Below are positions 53,771 to 63,098 of a stretch of DNA of 64,000 nucleotides, piece by piece. Location: the NCBI RefSeq assembly GCF_020439865.1, contig NZ_JAGRPF010000072.1:38480-102479 (forward strand). Reading direction: 5' to 3'. Position numbers and translations under genes: made by a program. A model generated the notes under the pieces. That model was not told where the DNA came from. It did not search any database and saw nothing but the letters and a program-made list of their open reading frames with translations. Position 1 is the stretch's first letter, and the number at the start of each line of letters is the position of its first letter. Source of the stretch: Prosthecobacter sp. GTDB taxonomy: Bacteria > Verrucomicrobiota > Verrucomicrobiia > Verrucomicrobiales > Verrucomicrobiaceae.

Positions 53771-55468
53771 TTACAAACCACGTGGCGCCATCGTGCCGGC
53801 GCGGATGAATTGATTGCGGAAGGCGTCTCCCAGTTCGCGGGCGAGGCGCGTCTCCTGGGTTTTGTCGCGGGAGGAGAGGATCTTGGAGATGTTGCCGGTG
53901 GCGGCCTCATACTTCACGCGCGTGAGATCTTCGAGCACCTGGACCGCACGCTCCGGCATGCCGTTGTCGATGATCTCTTTCCACGCGGCATGCAGTTCAT
54001 CGTGGGAGTCCACACAGATGACGCGAACAAGGAAGCGAATGGCGCTGAAGGCGGCTCCGGTGCGTTCGGGGTGGTAGGTGAAGGCTTTGGCCTTTTCAAA
54101 CGGCGCCTCGTCGCCATCGCTCATGCGGGCGATGTTTTCCGGCGTGTAGAGATCATGGCGGACAGAAAGGCGGCGCAGCGCGTGATGACGCGGGCCTCCG
54201 GGCTCGCCTGCGCGGAAGCTCCACAGCTTCTGCCCGGGATCGCCAAGCACGAATTCGATGAACGCGGTCGCGAGTTCGGGATCGGGTGCGCCGCGCAGCA
54301 TGCCGATGGGATCCACGCTGACCGAAGTGCCGCCCAACGGGGCGATGAAGCCGACGCGCGACGTTCCGTCGGCCTTGCGCACATCCTCTTCCGCCGAGCG
54401 GCCGTAGAAGTCGATGCACATGCCCGCAGCGGCGTCCCCTTTGGCGACTTCGAGCGGGATCTTGGTGGAGAAGTCTGTGAAATAGCGCGCATTGGCGCTG
54501 ATGCGCAGGATCAGACGCATGCCTTCGTTCCAGCCTTCGGCAACGCCACGTGCTTCGAGTTCATCGGGAGTCAGTTTAAGGTTGGGTGCGGCCTTGAGGC
54601 GGTCGATGGCGATTTGCATCTGCTGCTGGATCAGCATCTCGAGCGCTTTAGTAACCGAACCGCTTTTGCCGGGATCGCTCAACGCAATCTGACCGTAGTA
54701 ACGCGGATCCGCGAGGTCGTCCCATGAGTCCGGATCTTCGGCGATGCCGATGCGACGAAGCACGTCGCGATTGAAGACGATGCCGCTGCTCGAAAGGCAC
54801 GCACCGCACCATCGGCCTTGCGGGTCACGAAACGGCTCGCCGCTCAATCGTTCAGGAATGCCGCTGTCGCTGAACCACGCGGGATGACGTTTCATGAGAC
54901 TGCTGATGCCGGTCTTTTCACCGTCACCGGCCACCAGTGTGCCCGCTTTGGCCTGCTGCTCGAAGTCATAGGCGCCGCCGCCGAAGAACACATCCATGCC
55001 GGTGCCGACGTTGGAGGCGAGGTAGGCCTTGCGCGCCTCGTCATCAGGTGCGGCTTTCGCGTTCAGGCAGCTCTGAGCGACGGCGGGCGTCCACGTCTTT
55101 TTCAAATCACGCAGCCAGTGTTGTTGAAACGCCGCCGTGGTCTCGGACTTGATCAGCATGGCGATCTCCGACGTTCCGCCAGGCACACGCCAGTCGATGA
55201 ACAGGGTTTGATGATGCGTCTTCTTCCAGTAGGCGGCGAAGGCCTGGCCAAACTCCTCACGAATGCGATCGTGGTGCGGTGAAATGATGACGAGACGACG
55301 GTCGTAACGGGCCGGAGCTGTGCTCTGTGCCGGTTTCAGAAGAAACGGACCGGCAAGAGTGATCAGCATCGCCACGGAAACGGCCACTTCCTTGCGCCAG
55401 TGCTGCAACCAAGCGAGTACAGCGCGCGTGCGCGGATGCTCCAGCAGGGCTGTGAGGCGCTCGTTCAT
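53771..55468 (-). CDS. Membrane-anchored extracellular solute-binding protein of iron-type ABC importer
   Basis: The 565-aa protein starts with a cytoplasmic stretch and a signal-anchor segment (VAVSVAMLITLAGPFLLKP, about residues 30-48), not a cleaved lipoprotein signal. The binding domain has the Fe(III)/2-aminoethylphosphonate-type order: LVIISPHHDRIREEFGQAF, WDDLADPRYYGQIALSDPGKSGS and a C-terminal FYGRSAEE. At ~565 aa it is longer than usual (~330-350). It overlaps the ATPase gene by 4 bases. Confidence 0.88.
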   Translation of the reverse strand: MNERLTALLEHPRTRAVLAWLQHWRKEVAVSVAMLITLAGPFLLKPAQSTAPARYDRRLVIISPHHDRIREEFGQAFAAYWKKTHHQTLFIDWRVPGGTSEIAMLIKSETTAAFQQHWLRDLKKTWTPAVAQSCLNAKAAPDDEARKAYLASNVGTGMDVFFGGGAYDFEQQAKAGTLVAGDGEKTGISSLMKRHPAWFSDSGIPERLSGEPFRDPQGRWCGACLSSSGIVFNRDVLRRIGIAEDPDSWDDLADPRYYGQIALSDPGKSGSVTKALEMLIQQQMQIAIDRLKAAPNLKLTPDELEARGVAEGWNEGMRLILRISANARYFTDFSTKIPLEVAKGDAAAGMCIDFYGRSAEEDVRKADGTSRVGFIAPLGGTSVSVDPIGMLRGAPDPELATAFIEFVLGDPGQKLWSFRAGEPGGPRHHALRRLSVRHDLYTPENIARMSDGDEAPFEKAKAFTYHPERTGAAFSAIRFLVRVICVDSHDELHAAWKEIIDNGMPERAVQVLEDLTRVKYEAATGNISKILSSRDKTQETRLARELGDAFRNQFIRAGTMAPRGL

Positions 55469-56541
55469 TTGCGCAGGATCACGACATCGTTCATGGCGGC
55501 CATCGCACGTGTTGCCTCGTCTGATGGCAGGCGGATTTCTTGCGGGTTGGTCTCACAGACTTTCATCAGCGGTCCGCCGTGGATTTGAACGAGGTATTGG
55601 ACCGTGGCGCCGAGGTAGGTGGTGTCCACGATGTGACCGGGAAAGCGGTTGGGGGAGTCGAGCACATTGCCGAACGTGAGCGATTCGGGACGAATGCTCA
55701 GCAGGACCGGTTGGCCGGCTGCGGGCTGCCAGGTGCCGTCGGTGCGACCGCGCAGTACACCGAAGGGAGTTTCAACGTCGTAGAAGCCCTCGCGACTGCT
55801 CTCGCGCAGCGCACGTCCTTCGATGAAGTTGGTTTCGCCGATGAACTCGGCCACCATGCGCGTGGCGGGATTGCGGTAGATCTCAGCGGGTGCACCGACT
55901 TGCGCGAGTTTGCCGCTTTCCATGATCGCCATGCGGTCGGCCATGCTGAGCGCTTCATCGCGATCATGCGTGACATAGATGGCGGTGAGACCGTGCTGCT
56001 TGCAGATCTGTCGAATCTCGGTGCGCATTTCGAGGCGCAGCTTCGCGTCGAGATTCGAAAGAGGCTCGTCGAGCAGCAGACACTTCGGACGAATCACCAG
56101 CGCGCGAGCCAGCGCGACACGCTGCTGCTGGCCGCCGGAGAGCTGTTGGATCTTGCGCGAGCCGAGACCGCTGAGCTTCACCTGCTCCAGCGCTTGGGCG
56201 ACACGGTGCTCGATCTCTTTGCGCGGTCTTTTGCGTTCTTCGAGCCCGAAGGCAACGTTTTGCGCCACGTTCAGATGCGGCCAGAGGGCGTAACTTTGAA
56301 ACATCATGCCTGTGCCGCGTTTGTGCGCGGGCAGGCGGGTCACTTCCTCATCATCAAACCAGATTTTCCCCTCGTCGGGCGTGTAGAAGCCGGCGATGTG
56401 GCGCAGCAGGGTGGTTTTGCCGCAGCCGCTGGGGCCGAGAAGGAAGAACAGTTCACCGGCATCGATCTGCAGGTTCACACTGCTGAGGACGACGCTGCCG
56501 CCGAAGCGCTTGGTGAGTTCCTGGATTGTGATCGTGACCAT
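55465..56541 (-). CDS. ABC transporter ATPase (Fe(III)/polyamine-type)
   Basis: The 358-aa ATPase has Walker A (LLGPSGCGKTTLLRHIAGF), signature LSGGQQQRVALARALV, Walker B CLLLDEPLSNLD and H-loop VTHDRDEAL. The C-terminal TOBE-like region (GRTDGTWQPAAGQPVLLSIRPES) is present. ATG 56541 is chosen; further in-frame ATGs upstream are unconserved. It is the first gene of the importer operon. The ferric-iron specificity is inferred from the overall layout. Confidence 0.94.
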   Translation of the reverse strand: MVTITIQELTKRFGGSVVLSSVNLQIDAGELFFLLGPSGCGKTTLLRHIAGFYTPDEGKIWFDDEEVTRLPAHKRGTGMMFQSYALWPHLNVAQNVAFGLEERKRPRKEIEHRVAQALEQVKLSGLGSRKIQQLSGGQQQRVALARALVIRPKCLLLDEPLSNLDAKLRLEMRTEIRQICKQHGLTAIYVTHDRDEALSMADRMAIMESGKLAQVGAPAEIYRNPATRMVAEFIGETNFIEGRALRESSREGFYDVETPFGVLRGRTDGTWQPAAGQPVLLSIRPESLTFGNVLDSPNRFPGHIVDTTYLGATVQYLVQIHGGPLMKVCETNPQEIRLPSDEATRAMAAMNDVVILRK

Positions 56542-56733
56542 GCGGCGAACCGGTGCGGATTTCCTGCTGCTTTTACGTGACCCGGGAGATGATGGCAAGC
56601 CCGGTGAATCGGGCCGGGATTCTTCGAGGAAAGCAACATCGCGGTTGCAAAGACGGCCGCTCTGTCCAGAATGCGCCCCTCTCCGAAGGAGGCCACCCCA
56701 ACATGGCACCGGCGGAGGGAAGTCAAACAAGGT

Positions 56734-56810
<77 letters not shown>

Positions 56811-56870
56811 GTTTGTTGATTCAAAATCAACGAGTTACGGGGATTTGGATTATAAGCAATTTATGCAATG

Positions 56871-56934
56871 TGTGCTAGGTTTAGCACAGGATTTTAGCAC
56901 ATTTTGGCATGTTTTAGCACAGCACTTTAGCACA
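56871..56934. promoter_or_regulatory. Cluster of TTTAGCACA repeats (probable integrase arm sites or repressor sites)
   Basis: Four direct copies of TTTAGCACA start at 56880, 56893, 56913 and 56926 (spacing 13-20-13), plus an inverted TGTGCTA at 56871-56877. They sit between tRNA-Pro and the integrase. Confidence 0.65.
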
Positions 56935-57025
56935 GGAGGGCATCAATCAGTGTCCACTGGCCGCACCCCACGGCACCCGCCATTTTCGCCGACGAGGCCT
57001 CAAATTGACGCAGGGTTCTGGGTCT

Positions 57026-58117
57026 ATGAAAGGTCTCTTCAAAAGGCACACGATGTGGTGGCTGCGTTTCACTCCGCTGCCGGGGTTGCCTCAGCAGCGT
57101 TTCGCTCTTGGCACCGATGACATGGCTGAAGCCATCATCCGGGCACGTGAAATTCAGGAGCAGGTGACAAACAATGCGCGAGAGGTGGCGGGCTCGTGCC
57201 CGCAGGAGATCGAAATCTATCTTCATGAGCAGAAGAAGGCGGGGCTTGCCGTGTCCACACTCACGTCACGCCGCTATGTGCTGACCAAGATGGTCGAGAA
57301 GGTCGGAGTGAAGAGTCCACGCCTCATCACGAAGGCTGGGCTCCAGCGCTGGTTTGACCGGCATCGGGAGCAGAATCCGCACACGGCTGTCGCCTACCTC
57401 AATATCGTCCACTATTGGATGAAGTGGCTGGTCAAGAAGGGCAAGATTCCGCGTGATGTGACTCGGGACGTGGATATCCCCAAGCTGCCCATGCGCCAGC
57501 GACGCAACTTCCTGCTGCCTCACCAGGCCGTGAAGCTGCTGGAGGCCGCCAGTTCGAACCAGGATCTCAAGTTTGCCATCTACTGCGGTTTGCACGCCGG
57601 ATTGCGCAAGCTGGAGGTGGTGGAGGCCCGCGCAAACTGGTTCGACCTCCACTCGGGGCTTCTGCATGTGCAGGCCACGGACACCTTCCAACCAAAGGAC
57701 AGGGACAACCGCACCATTCCATTGACCAACGAATTCGCAGACTGGCTGCGCGCGCACTACACGATGAGTTCCGGCTACGTGCTTGCCCCAAAAGTTCAGC
57801 ATGGATCCTATCGCTACCGTTTCGATTTTCGGGCTGCTTTTGTGAATCTGGTGAAACGCTGTGGATTCAAAGACGTCACTTTCCATGACCTCAGGCGGAC
57901 CTTTGCCAGCCTGCATGTTTCGAGCGGAACCTCGATCTACAAGGTTGCCCGCTGGCTGGGTGACCGGGTTGATGTGGTGGAAGACCACTACGGTCATTTG
58001 ATTCCCAACGATTCTGAAATCAACCGGGCGTGGATCAAGCCTGAGCGAGGCCGAGATTCCCAGTGGCAAGGTTCCGCTCCGACCGAAGCGGAGCGCCGGG
58101 TGATCAAATGCGCGTGA
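57026..58117 (+). CDS. Tyrosine recombinase/integrase of the tRNA-Pro element
   Basis: The 363-aa integrase has an N-terminal region, a core-binding domain (about residues 60-150) and a catalytic domain with GLHAGLRKLEVVEA (Arg), HDLRRTFASLH (His-x-x-Arg) and DHYGHLIP (Tyr nucleophile). The usual second His position reads LGDRVDVVEDHY, with Asp in place of His/Trp. ATG 57026 is used; a TTG at 57005 would add 7 codons. It reads away from the tRNA. Confidence 0.92.
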   Translation: MKGLFKRHTMWWLRFTPLPGLPQQRFALGTDDMAEAIIRAREIQEQVTNNAREVAGSCPQEIEIYLHEQKKAGLAVSTLTSRRYVLTKMVEKVGVKSPRLITKAGLQRWFDRHREQNPHTAVAYLNIVHYWMKWLVKKGKIPRDVTRDVDIPKLPMRQRRNFLLPHQAVKLLEAASSNQDLKFAIYCGLHAGLRKLEVVEARANWFDLHSGLLHVQATDTFQPKDRDNRTIPLTNEFADWLRAHYTMSSGYVLAPKVQHGSYRYRFDFRAAFVNLVKRCGFKDVTFHDLRRTFASLHVSSGTSIYKVARWLGDRVDVVEDHYGHLIPNDSEINRAWIKPERGRDSQWQGSAPTEAERRVIKCA

Positions 58118-58137
58118 AGTTCGTTGCGCAACGAGGA

Positions 58138-59514
58138 TCAGAGGGTTCGATGTTCACATCTCACCCCACCGTGCAGGAAGAGGTCGCTGCCGGCCAAGGT
58201 GAGCTCGCGTGAGGCTGTCCCATCCCAGCCAAGCTTGGGCTGTTCGGTGGTGTGGAACGGCAGCGCTTTTTGCAGTGCCCATCCCGCCCAGGCGGTGAAC
58301 CCGCCGGGCACCATGCCGATGGGTTGAACTTGGTCGGAAAGTGAGTCCATCGTCGGCATCCTGCCCCAACGGTCGGAGGTCGTTGAGGCGGCCACACGGT
58401 CGGGTTGTCCGCGCGTCGGATATGCTCCTGCCACCGCGGCAACCTTGGTGAAGGGCAGGAAGGGCTCGCATAGCTTCTGCAGGCCATCGAGGGGCGGGAG
58501 CACATCATCCTCGAGAGTGATGATAATGTCCTCGGTGCGTCCGGTCATCGTCAGGTTGTAGAGCCGCGCGACCTGCGTGTGAATCGCCTCATAGGTTTGA
58601 TCTTTCGCGCGGCCGTGCACGCTGCGGATTTCAATCGACTGGACTTGCCACCGCTTGCGCAGCTTCGCTGCGAGCCTCCAAAGCCAGGTCGCGAATTTTG
58701 CATCCCCGCTGTTGTCGATCCAGACGATGCTCGTTTGCGGTGGGAGTTCCGCCTTCAAGAACCACGTGGCAAGTTCCTCGCAGCAGTGCCAGCGGGCGGA
58801 CCATGGTGTGATGATCGCGTGCCGGCGAGCCTGCCAGAGTGTGTCGGCGGTTCGGGGTCGCTTGGTGAGGGATCGACGCAGCGGGTGGTCACGGAGTGCG
58901 ACGGTTGAGGGAACCGGCTCGCCATTCCACCCGAGTTCGGTCAGACGCTGCACGAGGCAGTAGTCATCGAGGGGCGAGCATCCTGCTCGAAACACCTCGG
59001 GAAGCTGGTGAAGTGCCAGCAGCTTCCATGCAGAACAGGTGTCCGCCATGCTGCGCTCTTTGGCTTTCCAGTAGTTCCAGGGTTGTGCATTGGCTCGGAA
59101 CCCGACTTTTTGATCATCGGTGACCCGGACAACCGAAGGGTAGAGAATGGCGGTCTTGCGCTTCGCATGCTCGGCTGCCACGGCCACGGTTTGAAGGTAG
59201 TCACCAGGCATCACGTTGTCGGCGTCCCAGAACACCACCCAGTCGCTTGTGATGTGCTCAAGCGCCGCGTTGCGTGCGGCGTTGGGATCATGCCAGACGC
59301 CATGGAGCACCTCCCACTCCTGATCGATCTGCTTGGGTTGGCAGTCGTCACAAACCAGCATCTTGCGGAACGCGAGGTTCTGCTGACGGACACTGGTCAG
59401 CAGTGAAGGCAGCCATTGCAGGTACGCCTCGTGCACGGTGACCACGAGTGTGAGTCTCGCGCTCTTGAGGTGGGTCCTTGCGATGTGATTGGCAACGGGC
59501 CGTGCAATGATCAT
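58138..59514 (-). CDS. Phage-borne glycosyltransferase with two GT-A-like domains
   Basis: The 458-aa protein has an N-terminal GT2-like domain (LVVTVHEAYLQWLPSLLTS; DxD-type WDADNVMPGD near residue 97) and a second half with another acidic motif (IITLEDDVLPPLDG, about residue 340). It is the last gene of the leftward phage run and overlaps the tail-like gene by 4 bases. It may glycosylate a tail or surface target; the target is unknown. Confidence 0.75.
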   Translation of the reverse strand: MIIARPVANHIARTHLKSARLTLVVTVHEAYLQWLPSLLTSVRQQNLAFRKMLVCDDCQPKQIDQEWEVLHGVWHDPNAARNAALEHITSDWVVFWDADNVMPGDYLQTVAVAAEHAKRKTAILYPSVVRVTDDQKVGFRANAQPWNYWKAKERSMADTCSAWKLLALHQLPEVFRAGCSPLDDYCLVQRLTELGWNGEPVPSTVALRDHPLRRSLTKRPRTADTLWQARRHAIITPWSARWHCCEELATWFLKAELPPQTSIVWIDNSGDAKFATWLWRLAAKLRKRWQVQSIEIRSVHGRAKDQTYEAIHTQVARLYNLTMTGRTEDIIITLEDDVLPPLDGLQKLCEPFLPFTKVAAVAGAYPTRGQPDRVAASTTSDRWGRMPTMDSLSDQVQPIGMVPGGFTAWAGWALQKALPFHTTEQPKLGWDGTASRELTLAGSDLFLHGGVRCEHRTL

Positions 59515-60725
59515 GGCTCGGTGCTGGTGAAGATGGAGGCGAAGGCATAGAGGCCGTAGGCTGGACCACCGTAGTAGCCCGAGCCGTCGTTCTGGACTTC
59601 CAGCCGGATCATGTCGCCCGGGTTGAGTGATGCCGACACGACGCTGGATTCGAACTGGCCGCTGTCGATGTAGGCCATGCCGATGCTGTTCCAGCCGCCC
59701 CAGCCATTGGAGGGGCCCTGGGCGAAAATTTGGAAGGCCATGTTGTCATTGGCTGGAGAGCCCAGCCGCAGCTTGAAGTCCACCTGTCCGGAAGACAGGT
59801 CTGGCAGCATGAACAGGTCGTAGGTTCCCAAGGACACCTGTGACTCGGGCGCAAACACCAGCGCTTCGAGGAAGGTGCGGTGAGCGTGGTTGCGGGCCGC
59901 CGCGCCAATGTTGCTGCGGGCGGTCGTCTGCTGAGTGCCGTTGAGCCCCTGACTGGCATCGTAACGCACGGCATTGCCGGCGGAGGGGGCACGCAGCCTC
60001 CAGACTCGCGCGTTGGTCGTTGCGTTGTAATCGTCCGGACGGATCACGTCCGGAGAGCTCTCCGCAGCGGTGCTGGCATCGAGTTCATAGGTGCGGAGCA
60101 CGGCGGGGTTGGTGCCGTTGTCCACCAGAGCCACCAGTTTGCCGAGGGGCAGGGAGGGGGAGGCAACGCCATCGAGCTTGGTTGAACCGCCGCCGGTGAG
60201 ACCCACGACCAACGGGAGGTATTCGATGACACGATCCTTGGTGAGGTAGTTGTCGGGCTGCTGCGCGCTGGTGGGCGTGCCCTCCTCGCCGCGGACCACA
60301 TCGTTGTGCACCGTGACCTTGAGCGTCTGCGTGGAGAGCCATTCGTCGGAGTCGGATCCGATGCGGTAGCTGACCTCGCCCGCGAGTTCCACACTGGCCA
60401 GGTCGTTGGAGTTCGTGTTGTCCACCTGCAGCAGCGCGTTGAGCTCGGTCGTATTGAGCGACGGTCGCGCCGTGTAGATTTTGTTGTTCGCGTCCTCGGT
60501 GAAGCTGGCGGTGTAGACGACCGGGTTGGTGTCGTAACGGTTCTTTTCCTTGAGCGCGAAGCGGATGTCGAAGTCAGCGCCGAGCAGGACGCTCACGCCC
60601 GAGCGGTAAAAAAGCAGGTCGAGTGTGGTGGCGTCGCCGCGTTTGAATTCCAGTGACACAAGCCGGATGTCGGTGCCCGGAGTGCGCACGAGGTAGCCAA
60701 GGTCGAGATCCCAATGAAGTCGCAT
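59511..60725 (-). CDS. Phage tail-like structural protein, unknown
   Basis: The 404-aa protein starts MRLHWDLDLGYLVRTPG (ATG 60725; longer upstream frames are unlikely). It is beta-rich. Residues ~1-140 look like a virion baseplate- or tail-associated domain; the C-terminal part, about residues 270-404, resembles a collar or receptor-binding region (ARNHAHRTFLEALVFAPE, GSPANDNMAFQIF). No named family is certain. Confidence 0.6.
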   Translation of the reverse strand: MRLHWDLDLGYLVRTPGTDIRLVSLEFKRGDATTLDLLFYRSGVSVLLGADFDIRFALKEKNRYDTNPVVYTASFTEDANNKIYTARPSLNTTELNALLQVDNTNSNDLASVELAGEVSYRIGSDSDEWLSTQTLKVTVHNDVVRGEEGTPTSAQQPDNYLTKDRVIEYLPLVVGLTGGGSTKLDGVASPSLPLGKLVALVDNGTNPAVLRTYELDASTAAESSPDVIRPDDYNATTNARVWRLRAPSAGNAVRYDASQGLNGTQQTTARSNIGAAARNHAHRTFLEALVFAPESQVSLGTYDLFMLPDLSSGQVDFKLRLGSPANDNMAFQIFAQGPSNGWGGWNSIGMAYIDSGQFESSVVSASLNPGDMIRLEVQNDGSGYYGGPAYGLYAFASIFTSTEP

Positions 60726-60852
60726 GTTGCGACAGCGCGGCGTGTCAAAGGCCGATGGTCTCAACAAGCAGGCTTGATGGTCGCAACAAGCTGCAAACGC
60801 ATCACGCACGAGCGGGTCATACCCACACACCTTGCGAAGCGCTGTGTGTTTC

Positions 60853-61083
60853 TCAGGCCTCTTTCGCGGCTTTATCGGAGTCCGCGTTCTGGTTCCACCG
60901 TTCGCGGCGCTCAGCACAGCTACCACAATGGGCGAGATCGGTGCCAAGGGCATGGTCGAGAACGGTGGCAATGGGTTGGGCGATCTCATGCACCGCGTCG
61001 CCATAGCGCTGCTGCTGTGCGGCGTGAACGGCACGCGTGATGATGGCGGGGATCACCCATTTGGGGCGCGGGAGATTGTTCAT
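60853..61083 (-). CDS. Small phage protein with CGSC motif
   Basis: The 76-aa protein ends in LGTDLAHCGSCAERRERWNQ, a C-x2-C element with a basic helix, as in many small phage proteins of tail/assembly regions. It overlaps the following gene's stop by 4 bases (ATGA). The role is unknown; a zinc-binding site is possible but two more ligands are not obvious. Confidence 0.6.
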   Translation of the reverse strand: MNNLPRPKWVIPAIITRAVHAAQQQRYGDAVHEIAQPIATVLDHALGTDLAHCGSCAERRERWNQNADSDKAAKEA

Positions 61084-62522
61084 GGTGGCGCGGTGATGTT
61101 TTCGATCTCCACGCCATACGGAGTGTCGAGTGTGAAAGTGAACGGCGGGCCGTAAGCGATGCATTCTCCGGCAGGCACCGTGACGTCGAAGGAATCCGTG
61201 CCGCAGGTGCAGCGGTAGGTTTCGCCGGAGCCCTGCGCGGGATGATTGAGTTCGACCTTCACCCGTGCCTGCGCGTGACCCTTGTCGATCCAGTAGGGCA
61301 TCTGATCAGACACCCCCTCGAAAGAGTAGATGCCGCCCGCCTCTGGCATGGGTTGCCAGCGTTGATTGACGTTGGCAATGGCGTCCTGTTTGAGGGTGAC
61401 AAAATGGTACGCCACCGATTGCACAGCCTCCGCGTCGGCCAGTGCTGCCTTCAATCCACAGACGGTGGCGTTGAGCTGCCCGATTTGACAGGCTCGGGCA
61501 AAGACGCGTCCTTCGAGTTCGGTGAAGGCGGAGCCATCCATGGTTCCTTCGCCCAGGCATCGGGCGACTTTCTCAGCCTGCCATGCCTGATGATCGGCCT
61601 GCCACTCGCCAGCATAGTCACCCAGCGCGTTTTGCGCGTCACTGAGCTGCTGCTGGTAGTCTGCCACGTAGTTGCTGGCGTCACTGGCGGCCTGCTGCAA
61701 GGCGGCGAGCTCGTTTTGCAAATCGGTGAGCGTGTCGCCAAGCGTGCCCTCGCAGTTGGTGGTGTAACCGATGCGGCGGATCACACCGAGCACGTCGCCG
61801 CCCCATGGAACGCTTGCGATGGCAGGCAACGCGGCATCAATCGTGGCGATGATGTCACTGGCGGTGACCTCCTCGGACAATGTGCGCGAGTGCGTGTAGC
61901 TGCCCGGACGGGCGTTGGGGCTGTTCGAGCAGGTCCAGTTTTCCGTCCATTGCGTGGCCGTGATGTTGATGGTCGGGAAACCGCAGCCGATGCCGGCTGG
62001 ACAGTCATAGGCGTCACAGCGTGAGGCGACGGTCTGCTTTCCCTCGATGGAACCGCCGTCATTGTAGGGAATGCCATTTTGCCGGATGCCGTTGAACTGC
62101 CAGGTGCCTTGCAGGCAGCCGTGCTCATCGATGGTGGCCGATTCGGAATACTGGCCGCTCACCATCAACACGCCCTTCCAGAGAAAGTGAACGGACTGCT
62201 CGCTCCAACTGCGTGTGCGCTGGCCGCTGTAGGTGATGTTGCCCCACTGGTCATAGACTGCGGTGACCTGTTCGGAACCAAACCAGTTGCCCGCGCCGTT
62301 GAGCGGTGAACGGCTGCTGTTGAACTGGGTGGAGCTGACCAGCCTGCGATAGGCTTTGTCGTTGAGGAAGTTGAATGCACGATGTCCGAGCGGCCCAAGT
62401 CGCATGCTGGCGCTGCGGGTTTGCAGGCGTGCGCTGGCGCTGCAGTTGCAGCCGCAGTGCATGGGGGCGGAGAAGAAGGATTGAGCTGCGCTCAGGCAGG
62501 GATTCCAGTCGGGAGCTGCCAT
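61080..62522 (-). CDS. Cys-rich phage structural protein, unknown
   Basis: The 480-aa protein contains about 16 cysteines, several in close pairs (HCGCNC near residue 24; CDAYDCPAGIGC; CTCG near the C-terminus). A coiled-coil stretch (about residues 270-330) lies in the middle. It does not match a family I recognise. Codon-level overlap with neighbours places it in the phage structural operon. Confidence 0.6.
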   Translation of the reverse strand: MAAPDWNPCLSAAQSFFSAPMHCGCNCSASARLQTRSASMRLGPLGHRAFNFLNDKAYRRLVSSTQFNSSRSPLNGAGNWFGSEQVTAVYDQWGNITYSGQRTRSWSEQSVHFLWKGVLMVSGQYSESATIDEHGCLQGTWQFNGIRQNGIPYNDGGSIEGKQTVASRCDAYDCPAGIGCGFPTINITATQWTENWTCSNSPNARPGSYTHSRTLSEEVTASDIIATIDAALPAIASVPWGGDVLGVIRRIGYTTNCEGTLGDTLTDLQNELAALQQAASDASNYVADYQQQLSDAQNALGDYAGEWQADHQAWQAEKVARCLGEGTMDGSAFTELEGRVFARACQIGQLNATVCGLKAALADAEAVQSVAYHFVTLKQDAIANVNQRWQPMPEAGGIYSFEGVSDQMPYWIDKGHAQARVKVELNHPAQGSGETYRCTCGTDSFDVTVPAGECIAYGPPFTFTLDTPYGVEIENITAPP

Positions 62523-62526
62523 GGCG

Positions 62527-63093
62527 TCAGTTTTCCTCCCAGCGGATCATGAACTGGCTCATCGCACAGTCGATCTGCACGACGTTGCGCGTGAGCGAGA
62601 GATTCCTGGAGCACATCTGGTAGGTGACGCCGTCATCATCCACGTAGGCGACGGGGTAGTAGGCGTCGGTGGGCGGAGCATCCGCGCTGAACCAGGACGG
62701 CGGGATGTTGGGTGGCGAGGCCGCGCTCTGCATCTCCACGGCGGTCACCCAGCCATAGGCATTGAGAGTGGCATGGACCCACACGTAGCGGTTCTTGGTG
62801 AAGGACGTGGAGACGTTGCCGGGCACCAAGCCGTTCACACTGCCGGGTGTGAGCTTGTAGCTGTTGCCCGAGGAGCGAATGCGCCACGGATGATCGACGG
62901 TGCTGCCACCACCTCCCTTGGAGCGAAGATGCACGCCCTGCGCGATCTCCTGGACCTCGATGCCCTCCACGCTGATCTTGCCGCTTTGGATGAGCGGCGC
63001 CAGCACGCGCATGAGCGTGCCCCAGCGCACGAAGGCGCGGGACGGGACGCTGCCTACGCCTGGACGTGATTTGTGTGTTTGGACCAGGGACAT
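62527..63093 (-). CDS. Phage hypothetical structural protein
   Basis: The 188-aa protein has a helical N-terminus (RWGTLMRVLAPLIQSGKIS) and a beta-rich remainder (GYSYKL-like VHATLNAYGWVTAV). No family is recognised. It lies 4 bases upstream of the Cys-rich gene and 5 bases downstream of the preceding gene on the same strand. Confidence 0.6.
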   Translation of the reverse strand: MSLVQTHKSRPGVGSVPSRAFVRWGTLMRVLAPLIQSGKISVEGIEVQEIAQGVHLRSKGGGGSTVDHPWRIRSSGNSYKLTPGSVNGLVPGNVSTSFTKNRYVWVHATLNAYGWVTAVEMQSAASPPNIPPSWFSADAPPTDAYYPVAYVDDDGVTYQMCSRNLSLTRNVVQIDCAMSQFMIRWEEN

Positions 63094-63098
63094 GGCGA

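Noticed and set aside
53675..54727. Long plus-strand frame opposite the ABC importer
   Set aside because: Antisense to the binding-protein gene; no signature.
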